Positions 57,462 through 64,000 of a DNA stretch of 64,000 bases are shown here, piece by piece. The notes under the pieces are model-generated. The model worked only from the letters and a program-made list of their open reading frames with translations, had not been told where the DNA came from and did no database searches. A program made the position numbers and the translations under genes. This DNA is from Piscinibacter sp. (GTDB lineage Bacteria > Pseudomonadota > Gammaproteobacteria > Burkholderiales > Burkholderiaceae_C), in assembly GCA_016706565.1 (NCBI GenBank), contig JADJJI010000001.1:124001-188000 (forward strand), read 5' to 3'. Position 1 is the first letter of the stretch; each line of letters opens with the position of its first letter.

Positions 57462-60400
57462 TCAGTTGCAACTGGTCAGCGACGAGATCCAGCTGCGCAG
57501 CAACGCGACGCCGGCCGTGTCCACCACATGGCTGCCGATCGGCGGCATCTGGATCAGGGCGGCACGGCTGTTCACGCGAGCCAGCAGCACGGAACTGTCG
57601 GGCAGACCCGGCGCAATGATCTTGGGATTGGTCAACACACCGGCATTCCCGGCGGTCGGATCGACATTGCAGGTGTTCGTCGCCGCCAGCGAGGCCGAGG
57701 CCAGCATGTTCATGCTCGATGGCGTCGGCCCGTTCGGGCGGTGGCAGAACGAACAGTTCGTGTGCAGCCAGGCCCGCGCGCGCAGCGACACACTGTCAGC
57801 GCCGAACGGATCGGACATCCTGGGCTGCGTGGCCGGGTCGCTGATCTGCGGCGTCAGCATCGCGATCGCCGGAGCACTCAGCGTGGTGAGTTGGTGCGCC
57901 GTGATGCCGGTCTGCGAATACAGCGCCGTGCGGTTCAACTGCTGCGTCTCGGGCCCCAGGCTGAAGCCTGCCACCGAAGTGTGGCACTGCAGGCACTGCT
58001 GCCGGCTCGGGTAGCTCCAGGTCTGGCCGGCGATGGTCACATCCTTGCCGGCCGCGGCCACCAGGGTGGCGTCCGTCTGCCCTGTGTTCCACTCGTAGGA
58101 GTAGCCCGCCCAGTCGCCATTGGACTGCTTCATCATCAAGCGGGTCTCGATCAGTTGACCGCCCAGGCGGAAGTCCTTGCGGAACACGCTGCGCGCCGGC
58201 GTGCTCCAGTCGCCGTCGGCGCCCGGAGTGAATGACGCGGTCGAGTTCGGCAACGCGAAGAAGCGCGTCTTCACCGCGTTGTCGGACCAGAAAGGCGCAT
58301 TGATCTCGTAACCCACCATGCCGGTCGACGGATTCTGCGGGTTGCTGGCCGCGCAACCGGTGGCCGATAGCTGAGTGGGCACGACAGGCCCGCCGCCTCC
58401 GCTGCCCGACGAGAAGGTCAGCTTGTGGATGAAGCCGGTGTCGAAGCCCAGCACGTAGAGTTCGCCATCGGTGCCCTCGCCGAACGAGGATGGCATCACC
58501 GAGTTGGCGGAGAACGGCGCGATCAGCTGTCTCACGGTGTAGCTGCCCGCGGTACTGCCCGCCACCACGGCACTGAACATCTTGCTGCCGAAGTCGCCAA
58601 AGATGTACTGGCCCGCCAGGTCGGTGGTCTGTGTTCCGCGGTAGACGTAGCCACCGGTGATCGATTGGCCGTCGCCGCGCGGTACGGCGTAGACCGGATC
58701 GGTCAGGCCGGTGCAGCCCGAGGTGCAGTAGCCCTCCTTCTGCGGCCAGCCGTAGTTGGCCCCCTTGGTGACGATGTTCACTTCCTCGAAGCTGCCCCAG
58801 CCCACGTCGCCCACCCACAGGCGGCCGTTGTTGCGGTCGAAGCTCCAGCGCCACGGGTTGCGCAATCCGCGCGCCCAGACTTCGGGGCAGTTCGCCGAAC
58901 TGCCGACCCCGTTGGCAGCGTTGCACAAGCCATTGCCGGCATTCGGGTTGTCGGCCGGGATCGCATAGGTCACCGCACCGGTGTTCGCGTTCGGATTGAT
59001 GCGGATGATCTTGCCGTAAAGGAACCTGTCGTCCTGCGCCTGCGGATTGGGATCGCCGCCGCCGTCGCCGAAGCCGGCGTACAGGTATCCGTCCGGACCA
59101 AAGGCGAGGTTGCCGCCGTTGTGGTTGCTGTCCACCTTGTCCAGGCCGAGCAGGTTGACCTCGGAATTCGAAGGCGCCGAAGTGGCGGTCGAGTTGGCGG
59201 TGAAGCGCGAGATCTTCGAACGCAACCGGTAGCCCGAGTTCGGCGCGCCACTGTAGAACAGGTAGAAGTTCTGGTTCTTGCCGGCACCCACGCCGAAGTT
59301 CGGGTCGAAAGCCATGCCCAGCAGCCCGGCTTCGAGCTCGCCAGCCGTGACGATCTTGGCCGTGATGTCGATGAACACCGACGAGGTCGTGGTCGAAGCG
59401 CTGTTGACGAACACGCGCACCACTCCGCTCTTCTCGACGACGAACCAGCGCGAGCTGTCGCCAGGCGCCTGCAGCAGCGCCACCGGCTCGGAGAACGACA
59501 AACCGGTGAACGCACGCGGCAGCGTCATGCTGGCCGTGGTGCTGGTGGGCGGATCGAACGCAAAGCAGGTGGTGTTGCTCGGCCGCGTGCTCAGGCCGAG
59601 GGCGGAGCCGCCGGAGAAGGTGGCAGTCACGGAGGTGGGAGCGGCCAGCGCCGAGGTCGTGCACGTCGTGCTCGTTCCGGAGCACCCGCCGCCGCTCCAT
59701 CCGCCGAACGTGGAACCACTGGTGGCAGCGGCCGTGAGCGTCACAGTGCTGCCATCGGCAAAGCTGGCGGCGCAGGTCGATCCGCAGTTGATGCCTGCCG
59801 GGGCCGATGTGACCGTGCCCGCGCCAGTGCCCGCCTTGGCGACCGTCAGCGTGCGCGCGAGAGCGAAAGTGGCGGTCACATTTCTGGCGGCACTCATGGT
59901 GACCGAACAGGAACCGGTGCCTGTGCACGCGCCGCTCCAGCCGCTGAACAACGAGCCCGAGCCCGCCGCGGCCGTCAGCGTCACGGCGGTGTTCTGCGCA
60001 TAGGACTCGGCGCAATCGGTGCCGCAACTGATGCCGGCCGGTGCCGAAGTGACCGTTCCCGTGCCGGCCCCGGCGCGCGTGACGGTCAGGGGGAAGTTGA
60101 CCGTCGAGAAGCTCGCAGTCACCGCCCTCGCAGCCGTCATCTGGACGGTGCAAGTCGCAGCCGTTCCGGAGCATGCGCCGCCCCAAACTTGAAAGTTCGC
60201 CCCCGTGCTCGGCGTCGCCGTCAGCGTCACCGATGCGTTCTGCGCAATCGTGGTGGCACAGGCCGCCGGGCAGCTGATACCGCCCACGCTGGAGGTGACC
60301 GCCCCGGCGCCGCTCACGCCCACGGTCAGCGCAAACGTTCCCGTCGGTGCTGCTGCAAAGCTCGCCGTGACTCCAGCATTCGCATTCATGGCGATCTGGC

Positions 60401-60932
60401 AAGTCCCGTTGCCGCTGCATCCGCCACCGCTCCAGCCAGTGAACTGCTGGCCGGCGTCCGGAACTGCGGTCAGCGTCACGGACGTGCCCTGGGCATAGGT
60501 CTCACCGCAGTCACCGGGGCAGTCGATGCCTGCGGGCAAAGAAGTCACCCGGCCACCGACACTGGTGAGTGAAAGCGTGAACGTGAGCTGGTCGAACGTG
60601 GCGGTCACCGTGGTGGCCGCACTCATCGTCATCACGCAGGTCGCCGTTCCGTTGCAGCCGCCGCCGGTCCAGCCGACGAAACGCCAGCCCGCGGCCGGCG
60701 TGGCCGTGAGCGTAACCAGGGTTCCCGAGGCATAGGTTTCACTACAGTCGCCGCTGCTGCCGCTGCCGCAGTCGATGCCGGCCACACTGGACGCGACACT
60801 GCCCGTGCCGGCCACGGTCACCGTCAGGTCGGCCGCGGCACCAGCCTCGTTCTTGTCGGCGCCGGAGCCGCAGCCGGCCAGCAAAAGGGCCACGAGCATC
60901 GAGAGCCAGATCATCGACTTGCCGAACCGCAT
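57462..60932 (-). CDS. lipoprotein with five Cys-rich repeats, PQQ sugar-dehydrogenase domain and di-haem C-terminus
   Basis: 1156 residues. Lipobox LLLAGC near residue 21. Residues about 35-432: five repeats of 76-82 residues (VTSxPAGIxCGxDC ... FxGWSGxCSGTGxCxVTM), each with two Cys pairs. Residues about 455-850: GSDH-type propeller (FTGLSFSEPVALLQAPGDSS, LLGMAFDPNFG, DSNHNGGNLAFGPDGYLY, RGLRNPWRWSFD, SITGGYVYRGTQT). Residues 860-1156: cytochrome-like part with two haem motifs, CLQCH near 980 and CSFCH near 1062. This unites a sugar/alcohol dehydrogenase with its electron acceptor in one surface lipoprotein (inference). Repeat unit type is shared with lyase copy 3. Confidence 0.82.
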   Translation of the reverse strand: MRFGKSMIWLSMLVALLLAGCGSGADKNEAGAAADLTVTVAGTGSVASSVAGIDCGSGSSGDCSETYASGTLVTLTATPAAGWRFVGWTGGGCNGTATCVMTMSAATTVTATFDQLTFTLSLTSVGGRVTSLPAGIDCPGDCGETYAQGTSVTLTAVPDAGQQFTGWSGGGCSGNGTCQIAMNANAGVTASFAAAPTGTFALTVGVSGAGAVTSSVGGISCPAACATTIAQNASVTLTATPSTGANFQVWGGACSGTAATCTVQMTAARAVTASFSTVNFPLTVTRAGAGTGTVTSAPAGISCGTDCAESYAQNTAVTLTAAAGSGSLFSGWSGACTGTGSCSVTMSAARNVTATFALARTLTVAKAGTGAGTVTSAPAGINCGSTCAASFADGSTVTLTAAATSGSTFGGWSGGGCSGTSTTCTTSALAAPTSVTATFSGGSALGLSTRPSNTTCFAFDPPTSTTASMTLPRAFTGLSFSEPVALLQAPGDSSRWFVVEKSGVVRVFVNSASTTTSSVFIDITAKIVTAGELEAGLLGMAFDPNFGVGAGKNQNFYLFYSGAPNSGYRLRSKISRFTANSTATSAPSNSEVNLLGLDKVDSNHNGGNLAFGPDGYLYAGFGDGGGDPNPQAQDDRFLYGKIIRINPNANTGAVTYAIPADNPNAGNGLCNAANGVGSSANCPEVWARGLRNPWRWSFDRNNGRLWVGDVGWGSFEEVNIVTKGANYGWPQKEGYCTSGCTGLTDPVYAVPRGDGQSITGGYVYRGTQTTDLAGQYIFGDFGSKMFSAVVAGSTAGSYTVRQLIAPFSANSVMPSSFGEGTDGELYVLGFDTGFIHKLTFSSGSGGGGPVVPTQLSATGCAASNPQNPSTGMVGYEINAPFWSDNAVKTRFFALPNSTASFTPGADGDWSTPARSVFRKDFRLGGQLIETRLMMKQSNGDWAGYSYEWNTGQTDATLVAAAGKDVTIAGQTWSYPSRQQCLQCHTSVAGFSLGPETQQLNRTALYSQTGITAHQLTTLSAPAIAMLTPQISDPATQPRMSDPFGADSVSLRARAWLHTNCSFCHRPNGPTPSSMNMLASASLAATNTCNVDPTAGNAGVLTNPKIIAPGLPDSSVLLARVNSRAALIQMPPIGSHVVDTAGVALLRSWISSLTSCN

Positions 60933-61069
60933 TGTTTCTCCCGTCGTCGGCGGTGCGCTCGCACCGCCTCATCGTGCCAAGCGACGACTATAGGCGGTCG
61001 CAAAGCGTGAAGGAATCCACATGTAGCTCAGCGGCCGATCCTTCACCCCAACCGAGGGGGCGGACTTCG

Positions 61070-62101
61070 CTATGCGAACAAGGGCGGCACGGCCATCATC
61101 GCGCGGAAGCGCTCGCGCGACACGTACCGCTCCACTGCCAGCCGACGCAGCCGGAAGGCATCCAGGTGGGCCGGGTCGATGACGCCGGACTCGTAGGTGA
61201 AGCCGAACCGGTAGCCGGCGCGTCGCGCGACATCGATGACCCGATCGCTGTAGGCACCGGGCCCGCCCACCGGATAGGCCAGCGCCACCACCGGCTTGCC
61301 CGTGTGGACTTCGATCTGTGCCTTGGACTCGAACAGCTCGTGCTCGAGCTTTGCGTTGTCGGTCAGCTTGGCGAGCACCGGGTGAGTCACCGAATGCGAG
61401 CCGATCTCGACGCCGGCGTCGGAGAGGGCCCTGACCTGCGCCCAGCTCATCGGGCCATCGAGGCCGGCACAACCGGCGGGCGACTCAACCGCCATCAGGT
61501 CGCGCCAGCGGCGCAAGGTCTCCTGTCGAGCGCCGTCGGACAAGGTCTTGAGATGCGCCAGCGCACGAACGGCAGCATTCCGGCGGGCGGCATGGTCGCC
61601 ACGGATGTCGAGTTCCGGCTCGCCTGCCGCCAGGGGGAGGTGCGTGGCCTTCGTGCGCAGCAGCTCGTTGACGATCTGGTCGTACCAGTAGGTCTCGCTG
61701 GCATCCATGTAGCCGGTAGCCACGAACACCACCGCCGGCACGCGGTACTGCTTCAGGATCGGCAGCACCACATCATGGTTGTCGCGGTAGCCGTCGTCGA
61801 AAGTGACGATGACGGCAGCCCGCGGCACGTGCCGGCCGGCATCCAGCAGTTCGGCCAGGTCGCGGCAGGTGATGACTTCATGATTGGCGGCCAGGAAGCG
61901 CACCTGCCAATCGAACTCCTCCTGCCAGGCGCTGACGAGTTCGAGGTCGAACGGAAAGCTGTCCTCGTCCACGCGAGGCACGACGCGGTGATAGGCCAGC
62001 ACCTTCACCCGATGCAGCGTCGCCGAATAGACGGCACCCAATGGCCGGGCCAGGCCGGCCCGGACCACCAGTTGTGCGGCAAGTTCGCGTTTGGCAATCA
62101 C
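61070..62101 (-). CDS. polysaccharide deacetylase family protein (third copy)
   Basis: 343 residues from GTG 62101, which overlaps the upstream stop by 4 bp (GTGA). NodB motifs: VLAYHRVV, VTFDDGYRDN, GSHSVTHPVL, ALAYPVGGPG. Part of the leftward unit with the conserved hypothetical and the GT2 gene. Probable role: deacetylation of the polymer made by the neighbouring transferases. Confidence 0.85.
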   Translation of the reverse strand: MIAKRELAAQLVVRAGLARPLGAVYSATLHRVKVLAYHRVVPRVDEDSFPFDLELVSAWQEEFDWQVRFLAANHEVITCRDLAELLDAGRHVPRAAVIVTFDDGYRDNHDVVLPILKQYRVPAVVFVATGYMDASETYWYDQIVNELLRTKATHLPLAAGEPELDIRGDHAARRNAAVRALAHLKTLSDGARQETLRRWRDLMAVESPAGCAGLDGPMSWAQVRALSDAGVEIGSHSVTHPVLAKLTDNAKLEHELFESKAQIEVHTGKPVVALAYPVGGPGAYSDRVIDVARRAGYRFGFTYESGVIDPAHLDAFRLRRLAVERYVSRERFRAMMAVPPLFA

Positions 62102-63285
62102 CGCGGCGCAACGGTTGCACCCACCGCCGCGCGACTGGCTGCCGGGCGCGGCAACACGTGATCGCGGTAGTCGGATGGGTTGCCCTCGAGGCCCTGCTCG
62201 GCCGCCTTGGCGATGTTGTAGAGCTCGCGCGCGTTCACGTAGTGCAGGACGTAGCGCTTGCCGTCGTTGTAGGCTCTTTCGAGGTAGCTGAACATGGCGT
62301 CGGCGGGAGCGCCGAGGAGCGTCTCCATGTCGTTCTCCTGCGCGCCATGGGTGTGCACCTTCACGAACACCCACTCGGGCCGCCCCTGCACGTGGATGTG
62401 CTGGCGCACCCACAGGTCGACGCGATCATCCGTCGGCGGGCTCGAGGCACGGACGTCCGAGTTCTCGATGCGCGGAATCACGCCCCATTTACGGCGGCGC
62501 CAGTTCAAGGCCAGGGGTCCCTGCACGATCATCAGGTCCCCACTTTCCTTGCGGCCGACCTCGACGTCCACCCCGTGGTTGTGGGAGCAGGGTTTGTGCG
62601 GATCGTCCGTGGCGTAGTAGATGCTGTTGATCTTGGCCGTCTGCGTGTCGCTCGGTGCCGAGGGCAGCGTGAAGTCCGCATAGCAGCCCAGTTCGGCCAG
62701 CACGCGGATCTCGTCATTGACGCCGCACCAGCGGCCATCGGGGCGCGAGTTGTCCAGCGCCCAGTTGCCGTGGATGAAACCGAACTTCAACTCGCCGGTG
62801 AGGGGGTCTCTCGGCAGAGCGCCATGGCGCTCGTGCAGGATGGCCCCGAAGCGGCGGATCTTCTCGCGCAGGCCGTCCGCCGTGTCGTTGTCATGGTGCA
62901 GGTGCACCTCGATCTCGCCGTAGCCTCGCCGGCACAGCGCTTCGAGCTTGTCCAGGTGCGGCTTCTCGTATTCCTCTTCCGGGTAGAAGAAGGTGTGCTG
63001 GGGCGCAACGCCATCGGCATCACGGTGCCTCGACGCCATGCGCTCGTATCGCTCGCACCAAGCCTGCACGCGCCGCTCCTCGACATCCGCGCTCGGCCGA
63101 CCCCACTTCGGCTCGAAGTGGTCGACAAAGCAGAACATCACGTGGACTGGCCCGTCGGGGCGCGCAGGAAGGCGCCGGCGAAGGTATGAACCGAGCCAGA
63201 TGTCGGCGTTCTTGCGCTTGAATTCACGTGCGACGACCGCTGCGCCCCCCAGCGCAAGCAGCATCGGCAGCAGCCACCAGATCAT
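62098..63285 (-). CDS. conserved hypothetical, membrane-anchored, possible metal-dependent hydrolase
   Basis: 395 residues. One N-terminal helix (MIWWLLPMLLALGGAAVVA), then a soluble domain rich in acidic/His motifs: VMFCFVDHFEPKWG, EVHLHHDNDTADGL, FGFIHGNWALDNSRPDG, CSHNHGVDVEVG and FVKVHTHGAQEND. The spacing of D-x-F, HLHHD and G-N-W recalls the beta/alpha barrel of carbohydrate deacetylases, but no standard NodB motif is present. I do not recognise the family by name. It is coupled to a deacetylase and a GT2 gene. Confidence 0.7.
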   Translation of the reverse strand: MIWWLLPMLLALGGAAVVAREFKRKNADIWLGSYLRRRLPARPDGPVHVMFCFVDHFEPKWGRPSADVEERRVQAWCERYERMASRHRDADGVAPQHTFFYPEEEYEKPHLDKLEALCRRGYGEIEVHLHHDNDTADGLREKIRRFGAILHERHGALPRDPLTGELKFGFIHGNWALDNSRPDGRWCGVNDEIRVLAELGCYADFTLPSAPSDTQTAKINSIYYATDDPHKPCSHNHGVDVEVGRKESGDLMIVQGPLALNWRRRKWGVIPRIENSDVRASSPPTDDRVDLWVRQHIHVQGRPEWVFVKVHTHGAQENDMETLLGAPADAMFSYLERAYNDGKRYVLHYVNARELYNIAKAAEQGLEGNPSDYRDHVLPRPAASRAAVGATVAPR

Positions 63286-63327
63286 TGTTCCCGCCCCGCT
63301 CTTTTCTGTTCTAGTCGAATTGAAACA

Positions 63328-64000
63328 TCAGCGGGCCGTTCGTGCCCACGTGCCGGAGAAGCCACCGGTCAAATAGCGGTAGTACCCCACCAACAATGCC
63401 ATGTTCATGCTCACGAAGAACACCGGCAGCCGAAGCAGTCTCGGCACTGCGCCGCCCTTGCCTGCCACGTGGCCTGCCGCGGCCAGCAGATAGAACAGGA
63501 TCTGGAACGCGAGCAGCCCTCGGTACACCGGATGGGCGAACGCGAGCACCATGTTGGTGAGCAGCGCGATCACCATGCAGTGCGGCGCAAACCAGCGCAG
63601 GCACTTGTGCGACAGAAAGGCCAGCGCCGCGTAGCCATGTCGCGGGTGCAGCAATCCGACATGCCGGCGCAGCGCCTGGTAGTTGCCGATGCCGATGCGG
63701 ACGCGGCGACGGAACTCGTCTGATATGCGCGGTGGAATCTCTTCAGTCGCGCGCGCTTCCGGGTCGTAGTGGCATCGAAGTCCTTGCTCGATCAGGGCCA
63801 CGGAGATCGAGAAGTCGTCGACGATGGTGTCGGGTGGGATGGGCCGGTAGTGCTCGCGCCGCAATCCGTACACGCCGCCGTTGGCACCCAGCAGGGCTCC
63901 GAGCCGCCCCTCGAAGAACTTCAGCACGCGCTCGTAGCGCCAATAGACGTTGTCGGGGTTCTCGTTCTTCGAGCCCGCCACGAGCCTCAGTTCGCCCGAT
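63328..64000 (-). CDS. glycosyltransferase family 2, C-terminal part, cut by window edge
   Basis: About 224 residues remain; the frame is open to position 64000, so the N-terminus with the GT-A DxD motif lies outside. Visible: SGELRLVAGSKNENPDNVYW (acceptor region), GALLGANGGVYGLRREHY, the product-side VDDFSISVALIEQGLRCHY (ED/DD catalytic base) and the RRVRIGIGNYQALRR (QRxRW-like) element, then three to four membrane helices. This layout is of processive or membrane-anchored GT2 enzymes such as BcsA/PgaC-like transferases. Confidence 0.83.
   Translation of the reverse strand, partial: SGELRLVAGSKNENPDNVYWRYERVLKFFEGRLGALLGANGGVYGLRREHYRPIPPDTIVDDFSISVALIEQGLRCHYDPEARATEEIPPRISDEFRRRVRIGIGNYQALRRHVGLLHPRHGYAALAFLSHKCLRWFAPHCMVIALLTNMVLAFAHPVYRGLLAFQILFYLLAAAGHVAGKGGAVPRLLRLPVFFVSMNMALLVGYYRYLTGGFSGTWARTAR

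Noticed and set aside
60933-61069. Sigma54 promoter (TTGGCACG near 60975, minus strand) for the PQQ/haem lipoprotein
   Set aside because: A TGGCACG half is present but the TTGC half at the right spacing is not.

Overview
This 64 kb window is high-GC chromosomal DNA (roughly two-thirds G+C by eye) with tight gene packing and many 4-bp start/stop overlaps (ATGA, GTGA). The gene content (acyl-CoA degradation, branched-chain-type ABC transporter, NAD-linked formate dehydrogenase, large exopolysaccharide locus of the exosortase-A-associated type) points to a betaproteobacterium of the order Burkholderiales, probably near the Rubrivivax/Leptothrix/Methylibium/Rhizobacter group. That placement is inference from gene families. 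No rRNA, tRNA, CRISPR array, insertion sequence or phage gene was seen.

Left part (1-15.4 kb): lipid and carboxylate metabolism. A FadJ-type hydratase/dehydrogenase (cut by the window edge) and a thiolase run leftward; an acyl-CoA dehydrogenase and a hotdog thioesterase run rightward. A perfect 22-bp palindrome lies between the two divergent units. Next comes a periplasmic module (PQQ-type sugar dehydrogenase, cytochrome c, small membrane protein) that meets a TonB-dependent receptor tail to tail. A leftward operon livH-livM-livG-livF-acyl-CoA ligase-livK follows, with a divergent TetR regulator and a second palindrome. livK appears to carry a one-base frameshift in its signal peptide.

Middle (15.4-26.3 kb): DNA alkylation repair (Ada/AlkA fusion, Ogt) plus an EamA exporter; a 741-residue fusion of an ExeA-like AAA ATPase to a degenerate UDP-GlcNAc 2-epimerase-like domain; and formate dehydrogenase (fdsA and a NuoE-NuoF-type fused subunit) with a divergent ModE/LysR-like regulator.

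Right part (26.3-64 kb): one very large exopolysaccharide/cell-envelope locus. It contains an acyl-carrier module (AMP ligase, carrier protein, asparagine-synthase-like amidotransferase, NAD-synthase-like enzyme), a Wzy/O-ligase-like polymerase, a Wzx flippase, four glycosyltransferases or sugar-modifying transferases, two methyltransferases, three polysaccharide deacetylases, an acyltransferase-3 protein, a rhamnogalacturonan-lyase-like secreted protein, two CapK-type ligases with oxidoreductases, and three paralogous heparinase/alginate-lyase-like secreted proteins. The exosortase itself and the initiating glycosyltransferase are not in view and may lie beyond the right edge, where a GT2 gene is cut. 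The most unusual signals are the ATPase/pseudo-epimerase fusion, the three lyases with swapped N-terminal modules and a nearly identical 246-bp inverted block, and Cys-rich repeat domains shared by a lyase and a PQQ/di-haem lipoprotein.
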